Shown here piece after piece: positions 32,744-45,214 of a stretch of 64,000 nucleotides of DNA. The notes beneath the pieces are model-generated. The model had not been told where the DNA came from. It ran no database searches and saw only the letters and a list, made by a program, of their open reading frames with translations. This DNA is from Nageia nagi. Its lineage: Eukaryota; Pinophyta. Within the stretch, counting starts at the first letter, position 1. Each line of letters starts with the position of its first letter. The position numbers were made by a program, and so were the translations under genes. The stretch covers positions 66,030,001 to 66,094,000 of the forward strand of contig JBITNC010000001.1 in assembly GCA_050084985.1 (NCBI GenBank), in the 5' to 3' direction.

Positions 32744-33260
32744 GTGGTCCCATGAAGCTAGAGGTACTCGAGAGGATCTAATATTGGATTTGTTCCAACT
32801 AGGATAATGAGCTCTTAGAGTTGGTCAAATTATATGGACTGGCCATTATAGTCCATATTCATATCAACTTTCCATTTCTTATGATATTGGTACAGAGATG
32901 GGATCCAGATGCCAATACCTTTAATCTCCCTACTAGCAAGATGGTCGTGACTCTATTGGACGTACATCAGATATGATAAGTACCTTTTCAAGGGAGGTTC
33001 ATTACACATGCTTCTATCGATAATCACCAAGAGAGGGAGGCATTATATACCTTGTTAACAAGAAACAAGGATCAAGAATGGGATCATCATGTGGTTTATA
33101 TACACTTTGCGTACCAATATGATCCAGGGATGAGGAACCTCTAGTTATTGGTGACTTCTATTATTACAGTGTTCTTATATCCAAAAATGAATAATTCAGT
33201 ATTTGCACTTAGGTTGGTTTACATAGTGAGGGACATATTATCGAACCAAAAAAGTAACCT
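32744..33260 (+). pseudogene. PMD protein fragment, degenerate
   Basis: In one frame the text reads QRWDPDANTFNLPTSKM then VVTLLDVHQI, two stops (TGA, TAA) and VPFQGR, which is the PMD core seen in B and C (ERWDPNSNTFHLP, TLEDIYRITRLPI). Further on, YPKMNNSVFALRLVYIVRDI parallels the segment before the shared TGA in B and C. Further stops lie upstream and at about 33142. Only part of the domain is left, with no start, exons or promoter visible. The MITE-like element lies just upstream. Confidence 0.65.
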
Positions 33261-35041
33261 GTTAGGAAATAAGATAAATGCACATTAAATACCAATATGT
33301 ATTTTATTACTCTCTTGAGTGACTTTAAATGTTACAAAACAAATCTCTAGATTCACTAGCTTGCTTGAAGGGATTTTACAAAATTGGTATTTTAGATCCT
33401 CCTTGGGTTTTTATAGAGTTATCCATGATTAGGATGTAGTCACTGGTGTCCATGATTAGGATGTAGTCACTGGTGTCTAACATTAATCGATGTCATCTGA
33501 GCTCAATCACTGGTGTTTCTGATGTTGGAGCTTGATTTTGATGAATCTTCTCTTTTGCTTTGTTTCCACTTTTGTTCTTGATCTTTGTTGGTTCTTGCCA
33601 CAATATACCTTTAGTATTTCCCACTTTAGCACCTATGGACCATGTACACATGCCAAAATAATATATCAAACATACTTATTCATATAAAAAAATCATTAAA
33701 TATTGCATTAAAATGTATGAACAAGTGCATAAACAAAGTACTCAACTCTCCAAAGGATCTAAATGAAATCTTGTAGAGTAACCCTACATCAAATTCAGGT
33801 TCCTTTTCTCCATTGTTGAAGGTGTAATTTATATATTCTTTTAGTTTGTTAGAATTTTTATTTTAGGTGCTAACAACCTGGCTCAAGAGCTCATCCAAGC
33901 CTAGAATAGTCATGATTTTGTATGCACTATTATGAACTAACCATAACTCATTCAAAATTCAATAATTTTGAGGAGCAAATTAGTTCAAGCGCATCATGTG
34001 TTTTTAGCCTTGCTAAATATCAAGTCACCAGCAATTGGGTATCGAACACTAGCAATCATCAATGATTGGTGTCGATTTCTTGAGATTGGTAATTTAGTAT
34101 AACTTTTATAATAAATGTTAATTTTTTTGTTCCCTTTCCATTCAAATTTTGAAAGAGGGTCATTTTTAGGTATCTACATTTTTCCCCTTTTTGAATTATC
34201 TATGTTAGAAGCAAGGGATAACTCAAAATTTTACCTTTGTTTGAAAAAGTGGGCATGTTAGGGTTCCCTGACTTGGATATTCAACTCTTGGGTCATTGTA
34301 TAAAGTTGACTTAATCTCTCGAATAAGTCAAACTTTGATTAATCGAATCATGATTAAACCATGTTCTTATCTTTTACACTTGATGCATTTTGAAAATAAA
34401 TTTGATGTATACCAAATTGTTACTTGTGTCAATCTCCATACTAGGTGCTATTTGTGGCAGTTGCATGATGATACTCTTAGTTCATCTTTGCATGCTGAAT
34501 CGAGTATGTGATGATAATCTTATTTTGTTCATATAGTCAATTTGATTTTACTGCCTCTTTTCATGACAGTGAGGTTACATGATGATCTGAGCAAAAGGTC
34601 ATTCCATGCTTTTAAGTCATGTTCAATTTTTTGAAGCTTGAAGTGTTTGAGGGCCTTAATCTCTTTCATTCATGTCACTTTGAGTTATTTTATTAAGCCA
34701 AGGGCTAGCTTAATGTTAACATATTTTTGTTGTCATTTATTTTTTTAAGTTTACCTACTAGAGGGTTTTGAGGTTTTACCTGCCAAAGGGTTTTGATGGT
34801 TATGAAATGCCTTTCCTGGAATTCGTTATACATGCTACTAAGAGGAGGGCTCATAATTTTGTTTTTTTTATCGTGCATGTTAAGAGTCTTGGAACCTGCT
34901 TTCACTAGGTAGTGGGCTTAACTTGATGTTCCACCTAGTAACATTATGGTATCTCATAAGGTTCAATAATCGTTTTAATAGATTTTTTCAATTTTTAATG
35001 GTTTTTACCTCTCATAAGGTGGGTTCAATATATAAAGAACT
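33261..35041. other. AT-rich DNA with a 27-bp tandem duplication, otherwise nothing recognised
   Basis: TCCATGATTAGGATGTAGTC plus CACTGGTG is duplicated in tandem (33422-33448 and 33449-33475). Short CACTGGTG/CACCAGTG-type motifs cluster at 33440-33520 and 34020-34075. No protein similarity recognised. Confidence 0.5.
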
Positions 35042-35400
35042 TTTCAAGTTTGCCTTCCTAAATCTTATTGTTATGACACTAGAGGAAGGGTTAAAGATAT
35101 TTTTGTATATTATTTTTTGAAAATTTTTGATTTAATCTCCTAGTAGGGGGTTTATTTTGATTACATAGATATTTTAGGTTGCCTCTCCTAAATTTCATTA
35201 TAATGGCACTTAAAGAGAGGACTAAATGTATTTTTTATTGTAATTTTGAGTATATATATACTTAAGTTTACCTCAATTGGAGGGTTTATCTTAGCGTATG
35301 AATATTTCAGGTTATTGCTCTAAATAACACTAGAGGGGGGGGGGGGGGGGGAATTGCTCTTTTGTATGTAATTTTGAATATTTTTTCAATTTTTAAGGGA
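35042..35400 (+). repeat. Degenerate tandem repeat of about 130 bp, three units
   Basis: Units starting near 35042, 35170 and 35307 share a TTTCAGGTT opening, a CACTAGAGGAAGGG-like string and a TGTAATTTTGA-like string. The third has a G run at about 35336-35351. The pattern may begin earlier (34750-35040) in weaker form. Confidence 0.45.
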
Positions 35401-35605
35401 TCATTGATGTTTTTAGGTAAGTCACCAGTGACTCGTACAAATCACTGACATCAATCCCTAAATCATCGACATTCAAAAGTGCGAAGGGAATAAAAAAAAC
35501 TACTTGTCATTTTCCTATTTGTTCTTTATGATTTAGTCAGAGCTTTATCGCTTTTTATCTCTTGTTGCTATGGTTTATTGCTATTTTAGCTACCTTGTCA
35601 CATTC

Positions 35606-37420
35606 ATGGACCAGCATGCCATTGAAGAGGAGACCAACTGGCTAGATGAGACCAATCAAGGAGGAGGTAGGGTTTTTAAAAACCCCCCTTTTGATTTTTT
35701 GTTGATTTTTCTAATTTTATTCCATAATTTATAAAATAGAGACTGTAGGATTATTTGTTTGTATTTTTAGATTAAGTTTAATGGTTTACTTTTTTCATTT
35801 TGAGTTATTTTTTAATATTTTTAATTTTTTAGAAACCCTCAACCATGGTCATTAGCCAACACTAAGGGTTTGTAGAATCATTAATATTTAGGGTCGAATG
35901 CTAGTGATTTTGTAACTACATCACCCAGTTACTAGCATTTGACCTTGAATCATTGATTTAATTTTTTTTTTGAAAACTTAGCTTAGTTATGTTTATCTTC
36001 TAGGTTCAAGATGTATTTAATCTTAGGGGGTATTACACTTCCATCCTCCAGGAGGAATGCCAGTTCCTCATGATTGTAGACCATACCTTCTTCTATCATG
36101 TGGGTTTTGGAGCTAGAACCTATATGGGTCATATACAATAGGAGTATTCCCTTCTTGTAGCCTTATTGGAGATATGGAACTCCACCACATCCACTTTCCA
36201 TCTCCTAATAGGGGATATGATAATCACTTTCAAGGACATTCATTATCTATACCTCCTACCTATTTATGGTTAGTGGATTCAGCATTTGGTTGAAAAGGAG
36301 GAGGTGTGACTGGCTATACCTTATTTATATGGGGAAGATTGTGTGGACATAGTTATTTTTGATATCATCTCCGTAGTGATCCTATATTATCGTTATTATC
36401 TTAGAGAACAAAAGGGGGCCATTAGGTTCTCATACTTGATGGGTATGATTTAGTGTTATGCCTTCCCTAATACTGGTAGTGGGCAATTTCCATGGTCCTT
36501 GTTATGAGTTGTGGTACATATGATTCAGCATGATACCATCTATGCTTGTACACCTACCTTATTAGCATAGGTTTATAAAGAGTTATTCTTGTACATGTAG
36601 GGTCATAGGGCTTCACTTTGCAAGACCATCACTCTATAGGATTGGGTGTACAAGCACATTACAGTGGCACATCCTCCTAGATTTCTAGTTCCTACCTTTA
36701 ACACACACATAGAGTATCCCTCTAGTATTATGAGATGGTGGGATAATTTCTTCATTCATCCTACTGATGCCATCTGTAGGGATGTTTAATTTTATCACAC
36801 CATGCTATGTCATTTAGTGCCTAATCATGTGCAATTTAAAACCCTACCATTCTTATCTAGTACGGTAGGAGCTTAAGGCCTAGCTAAGGGGAATCCATCA
36901 AGAGAGGATGCTTAGTGGTTGATGGAAAAAGTTTTTAGAGTATTTTTAGTTTGATTGCATCAAGCGATAGTTCATGTTGGTTTAGGAAATACCTCCAAAG
37001 ATAGTGAGATATCATCATGAGGGTATCCTTCTCATCGAGGGACTCTAGTCATTACTCTATATAGAACCTGATCCCACTTAAGAGGAGGTGATCAAGGAGG
37101 ATACCATTGAGGATGATATGGGTATTAGTGAGGTATTTGTTACATGGTGGTAGGCAAAGAAAGAGGAGGTCAATAATGATTACCAAGGATGATGAGTGTG
37201 GTAGAGGGTCAAGGACCCCAATGTAGGACTTGGTGTATTTAAGGCCCAAGAAGTTGAGATGGAGCCTATAGTGGATATTCTATAGGTATTCATGTAAGGC
37301 AAGGGTGGCCAGGCTAAGGAGGTTAGAGTTGCAGAGGAGAAGATACCTCCCCTTCATGTACACAACATTGATTCTTTACTAGAAGAGATTTCAAAGTTGA
37401 TGTTTTATCTAGAATGGTCT
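35606..37420 (+). pseudogene. Second PMD-family gene relic, plus strand
   Basis: A short candidate first exon from ATG 35606 (MDQHAIEEETNWLDETNQGG) ends near a GT at 35667. After about 340 bases an AG at 36002-36003 opens a long domain region. It reads LEIWNSTTSTFHLLIGDMII and ITFKDIHYLYLLPIYG, the PMD core, then KGAIRFSYLMGM and DWVYKHITVAHPPR. Near 36985-37150 PPKIVRYHHEG and EDTIEDDMGISEVFVTWW match the region before the acidic part of C. Many stops (TAG, TGA) break it. Exon phases do not fit exactly, so intron 1 is a suggestion. It is not inside an LTR element I can recognise. Confidence 0.65.
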
Positions 37421-38245
37421 CAATCATTATTAGAGCAATATCAGTAGTTAGATGTTGTGTAAGGTATAGGATAGAGAGAGATAGATATAGGTGAGAGAGG
37501 GATGAGGCTAGGTCTATGGTGCAAACCTTACAATAGCATTAGGCTTGGGCAGTAGGTACCTCAATAGGTATGGAGAGGCATTCCTCTTCATTTGTATTAG
37601 ATATTTGTAGAAAGAGAGACTACTACCATAGGGTGGTTGCTACATAGTTAGCTAGTGTTACTGCTTATACACCTAGTGTGGACTATCCCCTTCCTCCTCG
37701 AGGTTATGTTTCTATCGATGTCTATACATTACCTACATCCATTTCCAACAATACATAGGGTACTTCTAGTGCATAAGGTAGGTAGCTAGGCCATCAACAT
37801 CTCGTAGTAGGAGTGTGACTCTAGCATCTTCATCTCATTGCCTAGTTAGGTCATTCAAGATACGCACAATAGTACGAAAGATCAATCCAGGTGGATCAAT
37901 AGGGATAGCTTAGCTAGGTTAGACTATTGATAAGACTAATGTTTAGGATGGTGGCAAGGACAATTCCTATGAGGACGCCCTAAAGGATTGAGTAGTTATC
38001 TTATTTTTTTATATTATTTCTAGACATATTATGGACCTATATTTATGATGGTCATGTTTTATATTCATTTTTCATAGCATAGCATTCATGATCTAGCTTC
38101 ATTGGATGTTATTATTATTTTTTGATTGGGTGATGCATATTGTATGATTACGTGTGTGTGTGTGTGTGCATGATGATAGTTTTGATTATGTGTTATTTTT
38201 CTAGATATGGTGATTATATTGATGTATATTTTCATAAATCAATTC
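37421..38245. other. Intergenic DNA with short GT repeat, left flank of element E
   Basis: No domain recognised; the first part may be decayed 3' sequence of the PMD relic. A GT run of about 22 bases lies near 38148-38168. The last bases, CATTC (38246-38250), are E's target duplication. Confidence 0.5.
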
Positions 38246-38250
38246 CATTC

Positions 38251-39104
38251 TGTTAACACATAAAAATGAATTTATGTTTTTAAATCAATAAATTAATGAA
38301 ATATGCTTGGCCTAAATATATGTCTCAAATGTATTAAAGTGATAATATCAATTTTTGTCTTGAATATGAATTTTATAATGATCATCTTGAATATTGCATG
38401 GATTATATTGAATATTGCATGAATTATCTTGTTTATTAGTGTGTTTATCTTGAATATTGTGAATTAGCCTTATTTATGTAGATACATGCCGACCCATGGG
38501 TTGTATTATCTATTATCTATATAAATAAGGGATCTAATAGTAAGTCCACATAACAAGGATACACACGATCCCGTGTATGGTCTTGTAAGTGGCAACCCCT
38601 TAAGGTATCTCTTGGTACCGCCTACAAGGCTATGGTTTGTGTGCTTCCTTTCGTGAGCTATCTTGACATCCATGATCTATTCTGATATCACACTGCTATC
38701 TGAGACATCCATATTGAAGTTCTGGACTTAATCAAGAAGTTAAGAATCCTCAAACGAAGGTCACCGATGCTCCTTTATGAACCAAAGAACACCGTCGGTG
38801 CTCTTATATCACTGAAATGGACCACCCGCGGTCCTCTTTTTGCATCTTCACAGGTCACTACATTGTTGGAAAGGCAGCTCATTATCAGTACATCGCCAAT
38901 ATCTTCATCTTTCATTGTCAGGTACATTCCGTGAGGTAAGTGCACAAATTACAGTCTTGGTTGGTACAATTACATTTCTAAATTGGTTATTTTGTTTATT
39001 GCTATCTAGAATAAATTGCTATCCGTAGCTCAAATACAGATAATATTGAGTTTGTAGATATTTGCCTATTTATTTATTTGCACACTCAATTTTATTTGTA
39101 AACA
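38251..39104 (+). repeat. 5' LTR of element E
   Basis: 854 bp, TGTTAACACATAAAAATGAA to TTTGTAAACA. Palindrome trio at about 38758, 38786 and 38818. Confidence 0.96.
38518..38527 (+). promoter_or_regulatory. TATA box of element E 5' LTR
   Basis: TATATAAATA at the family position. Confidence 0.6.
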
Positions 39105-39106
39105 TT

Positions 39107-39125
39107 TGGTGAACCCGACGTGAAC
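39107..39125 (+). other. Primer binding site, element E
   Basis: TGGTGAACCCGACGTGAAC, identical to B and C. Confidence 0.78.
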
Positions 39126-39138
39126 TACACATCATTGT

Positions 39139-39161
39139 ACTAAAACCCTAAAGGTTTTAGT
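39139..39161 (+). other. Conserved leader hairpin, element E
   Basis: Same 9-bp stem and CTAAA loop as in A, B and C. Confidence 0.6.
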
Positions 39162-39195
39162 TAGAACTAATATCTATTTTGTGAGTGTTTTAGTT

Positions 39196-40539
39196 ATGGA
39201 TCAGCTTCAATTATGTTTGCGTAGCCTTTCAAAAAGAGATTTAGATGAATTATTGGGGGAAATCAAACATAATGATTCAGAGGGATCTGGAAGAATGAAA
39301 AATAGTGCTGAGGGTGATAATAGTAATTTTCAAGCTACTATAGAGGGTATGCAAAGGCAAATAGACAGATTGACAAGGGGATCAGCTCCGCCTAATGATT
39401 CTTTTGAATTTGGTAGCCCCTTATGCGATGAGATTCGTAGGCACATGCCACCATCCGACTATAAAGAGCCAAAATTCTACAAGTTCAATGGTGAAGGAGA
39501 TCCGAGAAGACATATACAAGGGTTCAAGGATGAGTGCGAACTCAAAATTGGTACAGATCAAAAATTGCAAGCTAAATTCTTTCCCTAGAGCTTGGAGGGA
39601 GAGGCTCGAGAATGGTTTTATGCCTTACCTGAAGGGTCCATCACATCATTTGAGGAATTCAGTAGTTTGTTCCTAGAGCAATATAAGCATAACATCAATA
39701 AGGAGATTATGCTATCAGATTTATGCGCTATCAAGCAAGGCATTGATGAGCAACTAGATAAATTTGTTGTAAGGTTTAAGAATACATGGCAATAAGTGAA
39801 GACCAGATTAACGGAAAAAGAGGTAAATAACATTTTTAAAGAAGTTGTTACATTACCCTTACAATCACATGTTATCGATTATACACATCTTGCATTTTTG
39901 GATATGACGTATAAATTGTTAGAGAAGGAGAAAGTCCTTGTGAAGCTAGGGCTTGTGAAGTATGGCAGTAGTGATAAGAGATCGCAATCACCAAAAAAGG
40001 AGAAAATTATCCATGTGGCTGAGAAGATAAGTGAGATGAAAGAGAGGAAATTTGTGAGATTTTCCATACCTTCGAGGTATATCCTAAAATACCTTGTGGT
40101 GAAAGGGTTGTTACAACCCTTACCTAAGCAGGAAGAAGATCCTACAGTAGAAAGACCCGCTTGGTATAAGGAAGATAGATATTGTGAGTACCATCAGACT
40201 AAGGGCCATGCTACTAATGGGTGTGTAAGCCTTAGGGATAGGGTACAGAAGCTTATAGAAGATGGATTCTATGTGTGTCCAGCAAAGGTCAAGGATGTGG
40301 AAGTAGAGCAACATGTCAATGTGATTTTCCATGAAGATGTTTGTGTGGCACTCACAAGGGGGAGAGCTAGGGAAATGGTTGATCCAGTTACCTGCGAGAG
40401 GGAGCTACCAAAAGATCCTAGAAGTTTTGATTTGATTGAGCAATTAAAAAGCACACCAGCTAAGGTTAGTCTTTTTGAGTTACTTCAGATTTCAGCACCT
40501 CATAGGGAGATGATGAATCAGGTTTTTAGGAATAGTTAG
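39196..40539 (+). pseudogene. gag: gag of element E, broken by two internal stops
   Basis: ATG at 39196 (an upstream in-frame GTG at 39181 is ignored). The single frame has a TAG at 39586 (CAG in C) and a TAA at 39793 (CAA in A). Gag core EGEAREWFYALPEGSITSF is near 39600, and a zinc-knuckle-like CEYH...KGHATNGC near 40183-40226. The frame reaches a TAG at 40537 after QVFRNS. The same TAG stands at the homologous place in A (2343). That TAG may be the true gag terminator, with protease downstream in the same frame. Confidence 0.87.
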
Positions 40540-43500
40540 ATAGATCAAAATATTTCTATCGCTGCTTTTGCAGAAAAAGCTAAGATTTGGGGTAAAGGGG
40601 AAATTATTGCATTTAACCCTAATGAGAAGCCTAGTAAGGACATCACTAGGCTTCATCCACCTTTGTTCATTGAGGTGGAGGCCTTTGGAGTGATAGTTAA
40701 GAGGTCATTGATAGATGGAGGGGCAGCCCTAAATATTGCTACCACTCACTTGTTGGAATAATTCGATCCGAATGTGCTACCTCCAAGGGAAGAAACTACC
40801 ATGAGAGTTAAAGGATTTGACAGTATACCTAGAAAATGTGTAGAAACTATCACACTACCAATTAAGGTTGGTAATAAAGTGCTTGATACTCTATTTTATA
40901 TCATGGAAGGAAAGCCTTCCTTCAACTTTATTCTTGGAAGACCTTGGATAGATGATATGGAGGGAGTGGCATCAACGTTACATAGGTGTTTTAAATTCTA
41001 TTTCGAGGGGAATGTCTATAAGGTTGAGGTAGATGAACAGATGGCTAAGCAGTGTAACCTTGTCCTCCTAGAGAGATTTGTCCCATGTGATGTGGAAGAT
41101 GAAACCCTTCAAGCCAAGAATGATCAGATTTACAGGAAAGCATTATAGAAAATTAACATGATGGATATCAGGATTGGTTCATACGTTATCATGAACATTA
41201 ATGAAATCAGTCGGGATAAAAACTTCAATGAACAGCAGCAAGGTAAGGAAGAAGAACACCCACGTTCCTTCTCAAAGATAGAGGACCGTCGGTGTAATTT
41301 TTCTAAGAAAGAAACAGAGAAAAATTAGTCGAGTATAATTCCGTATCAAGGTGGTGATAATGTTTGTCAGGATGGAATCCCAGAAATAGTGCAGATCGAT
41401 GAATGGGTAAGCAATTGTTATGTTATTGATTACGATATTGATGAGGAAGATGCTATACACACTATAGATCTATTTCAGAATGATGATGCCTTTTTAGAAA
41501 CATTAGGTGCTAGAACAGAATATCTAATAAGGCATGAAAGAAGAATTCAAACACATTGTCCAGATATACATGCTTGTTTCGAGGAATCCAGAGATGATAA
41601 GATTGAGGGATTGGGAGAGTTACCATTCCCTTTATCATCAGAAGCTGAGGTTACCTGGTTAAATGAAGAAATTGAAGAAGTTAATATCGATTCTCAAGAG
41701 ACACCATGAATACTAAAAATGGGTAAGCTTCTTGAGGCACCATTGCAGAGTGAATTAGTTCAATCCTTTCATGATTATTCTGAGTTGTTTGCATGGTCTT
41801 ACAAAGATATGCTAGGGTTAGATGAGAACTTTATGGTTCATAACCTAGTGGTCAAAAAAGGGGCAATTCCAATAAAACAAAAGCCACAAAAAATGCCTTT
41901 TCAGGTATCATTGCTCGTGAAGAAGGAAATAGAGAAATTGCTAGAAGTTGGATTTATAAGATCCATTGACTACTTAGAATGGATGGCTAATGTAGTTCCA
42001 GTTAAGAAGCCTATAGGTGAAATCAGAGTGTGTACTAATTTTAGGGATCTCAACAAGGCTTGTCCAAAAGATGATTTCCCATTACCTAACATAGATATGA
42101 TCATTGACAGTTTAGCAGGATATGAGATGTTGTCATTTATGGATGGCTTTTCGAGATATAATCAGATTAAAATCAAAGAGAGTGATCAACATAAAATAGC
42201 TTTTAGAACACCTTGGGGCAACTTTTGCTACAAGGTAATGCCGTTTGGTCTCAAGAATGTGGGAGCTACATACCAAAGAGCCATGATGGCTATGTTCCAT
42301 GATTTTATTCATAAGATAGTTAAGGTATATGTTGATGACATTTTGATTAAATCTAAGAATAAATAAGATCATGTTCAAGATCTAAAAGCAACATTTGAGA
42401 GGATGAGATAGTACAAGTTAAGAGTTAAGCCATAGAAGTGTGTATTTGGTGTGTCATCAGGAAAACTCTTGGGGCATATTGTCTCAAGAAGAGGTGTGGA
42501 AGTGGATCCCAAAAAGATAAAAGCCATCATAGAAATGGCACCTCCAACAAATCTCAAGCAATTAAGGAGTTTACAAGGTAAAATACAGGCCATTAGAAGA
42601 TTTATATGTCAATTAATGGATAAGATAGCTCCTATGTCTCATCTACTTAAGAAAGATGTTGAGTTCAAATGGGATAATAAATGTCAGGAGTCATTTGATA
42701 AGATAAAAGAATATCTGTTGCACCCGCTGGTGTTAGCTCCATATAGGCATGGAGAACCCCTTTGGCTTTATGTCTCAGCTACAAAGCATGCATTTGGAGT
42801 AATGCTTGCTAAGAAGGAGGAGGATGGTAAAGAGAGGGCTATCTATTTTATCAGCAGGACATTGAAAGATTATGAGACTAGATACACTCCTATTGAGAAG
42901 TTATGTCAATGTGTGGTGTTTGCTACTGAAAAGTTGTAGCATTACCTAATCAACAGCATTACACATGTGCTTACATAGGCAGATCCATTGAGGTACTTAA
43001 TTTCAAAGCCTTGCCTTGACGGAAGAGCAGCAAAATGGGTCATGTTACTTCAAGAATTTGATCTCAGATTTGTCAAGCAGAAATCAATTAAGGGACAGGC
43101 AATCGTAGATTTTGTGGTAGAATTCCCCACAGGGGATAGTACAGAGCTCAAAGAAGAATTCAAGGATGAATGTGCATTAACAGATATAGTAGAGGTTGTA
43201 GAAAAGGACTACCCACGGTCTATTTATGACCATGATAGGACCATCGGCATTCCATTTTCAAGTGAATCTAAACCCTAGAAGTTATACTTTGATGGGTCCA
43301 GGTGTATGCATGGGTCAAGAGCAAGAATTGCATTAATATCCCCACAGAACAATGTCATTCCTATGTCCTACAAATTGTCATTCGAATGCACTAACAATAT
43401 GGTAGAATATGAAGCTCTTATATTGGGCTTGAAGGCAGCTATAGAAATTGGTATTTCATGGATACATATTTATGGAGATTCACAGTTAATAGTCAAATAG

Positions 43501-45002
43501 GTCAATGAGGTTTACAAGACCAAAGATGAAAAACTTATCCCTTATAGGGATTACGTTATTAAGTTACTCTCACAGTTCAAGAGATATCAATTGGAAAGTG
43601 TCCCAAGGAGTAGCAACAGACTAGCAGATGCAATGGCAAGCGTGGCATCATTTATACCATTGGAAGTTGAGGACAAAGAAACTAGCTTCACCATCAGAAA
43701 CTTAGAAACTTCATCCACTGTTGAAGAAAGTGAAATATGTGTGGTTCAAAGAGTTGAGTATGAGGAGAGTCCGTGGTACCAACATATCTATAGATATTTG
43801 AAGGATGATTTTATTGATACTACTTTTGATAAGTGAGAGCAAATCAGAATGAAGAGGCTTGTAGCTAGGTACGTTATCATCGATAATGTGCTTTACAAAA
43901 GGTCATTTAATGGTATTCTTTTAAGGTGCCTTCTTACTGAGGAAATTGCAACAGTATTAGAACATGCCCATGGGGGGGCATGTGGAGGGCATTTTAATGG
44001 GAGATCAGTTTTTGGCAAGCTGATCAGGATGGGTTATTGGTGGCCTACCATGGAGCATGACTATTTTGAGCATGTCAAGAAATGTGAACAATGTCAAAGG
44101 CATGCACACCTTGAGCTTACACCAACTCAGGAATTGAATTATGTGATATCACCATGGCCTTTCTCTATGTGGGCTATGGATTTCATGGGAGTTATTAACC
44201 CACCATCTAGTGAAGGGCATAAGTTTATCTTAGTTGCTACAGAATATTATACGAAATGGGTTGAGGCTATCCCTTTAAAAATGGCTACATAGAAACATGT
44301 GATCAAGTTCATCAAGGAATACATCATTTGTAGGTTTGGTATACCACAAAGGTTGGTTATGGACAATGGGACTAATTTCACAGGTAAGGATATCAAAGAA
44401 TTTTGCCAGAAAATGAAGATTGAGCAGATATTTTCTTCAGTTTACTACCCCCAAGGTAATGGGCAAGCAGAGGCTACAAATAAGACGATCAAAGGGATAT
44501 TGGCCAAGAATATCAAGAAGAATGGGAGAGATTGGCATAAGCAATTACCTTAAGCTTTATGGGCATATATGACAAGTGAAAGGATAGCAACAAGTGCCAC
44601 CCCATACTCTCTTGTGTTTGGAGATGAAGCAGTTATTCCTCTTGAGATTGAGATCCCATATTTGAGGATTGCACTCAAGGATGTGATGAAGGAACCACAA
44701 TATTTCGAGGCAAGAGTGAATCAACTTGAAGCACTAGATGAAAAGAGAATCACTGCATTAGAACACCTCAGAGCATATCAATAGAGAATTAAAAGATCAT
44801 ATGGCAAGAGAGTGGTCCCTAAGGATTTTGAGGTTGGAGATATGGTCTTGCAGGAGAATATTTCCAATACTATAGCCAGAGATGAGCTTAAGGGAAATTT
44901 TGATCCCAATTGGGTAGAGGTGCCTACAGGTTGTCTACATTAGATGGGGAGATTCTCAAGAATCCCATTAATGCTAGGCATTTGAAGAAGTATTACATTT
45001 AG
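40540..45002 (+). pseudogene. pol: pol of element E: protease, RT, RNase H, second RNase H, integrase, broken by stops
   Basis: In frame with gag. Protease IDGGAALNI near 40713 and ILGRPWI near 40930. RT VCTNFRDLNKACPKDDFPLP near 42031 and catalytic YVDD near 42329. RNase H around 42720-43100. A second RNase H starts at LYFDGS (43282) with GDSQLIVK before the stop at 43498. Integrase has HHCC zinc residues near 43960-44100 and catalytic AMDF (44174), VMDNG (44357) and GQAEATN (44461), all present. Stops start at 40759, 41146, 41326, 41707, 42364, 42409, 42433, 42937, 42976, 43276, 43498, 43834, 44290, 44551, 44782 and 44939. A frameshift just before the end leads to a NPINARHLKKYYI ending at 45000-45002. 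Confidence 0.9.
43204..43254. repeat. Two palindromes embedded in the pol frame of E
   Basis: AGGACTACCCACGGTCT (about 43205) and AGGACCATCGGCATTCC (about 43238), 33 bases apart, between the two RNase H domains. A single degenerate copy, AGGACCGTCGGTGTAAT, lies at about 41282 between protease and RT. These linker positions would tolerate insertions. Confidence 0.6.
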
Positions 45003-45112
45003 GTAGCCTGCAGGTCGATACGAGCATCTGGGTTGTATCAAAGTATGCTAAAGGAATGATCATGCGAGTAGACATCATAAAAGCAAATTAGAGAGTCAGT
45101 TTAAGAGTAGAA

Positions 45113-45162
45113 AAGGAGCGCCCACACTCCATATCTGTTAAAAGTGGACCACCTATGGTCCT
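45113..45162. repeat. Palindrome pair in the tail of E
   Basis: AGGAGCGCCCACACTCC (about 45114) and TGGACCACCTATGGTCCT (45145), 31 bases apart, between the pol end and the tandem repeats. Confidence 0.65.
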
Positions 45163-45214
45163 ATCGCTAAGACAGAAAATAGAAGCAGCCAGTTTGAAGA
45201 TCCTTTATGCCTCT

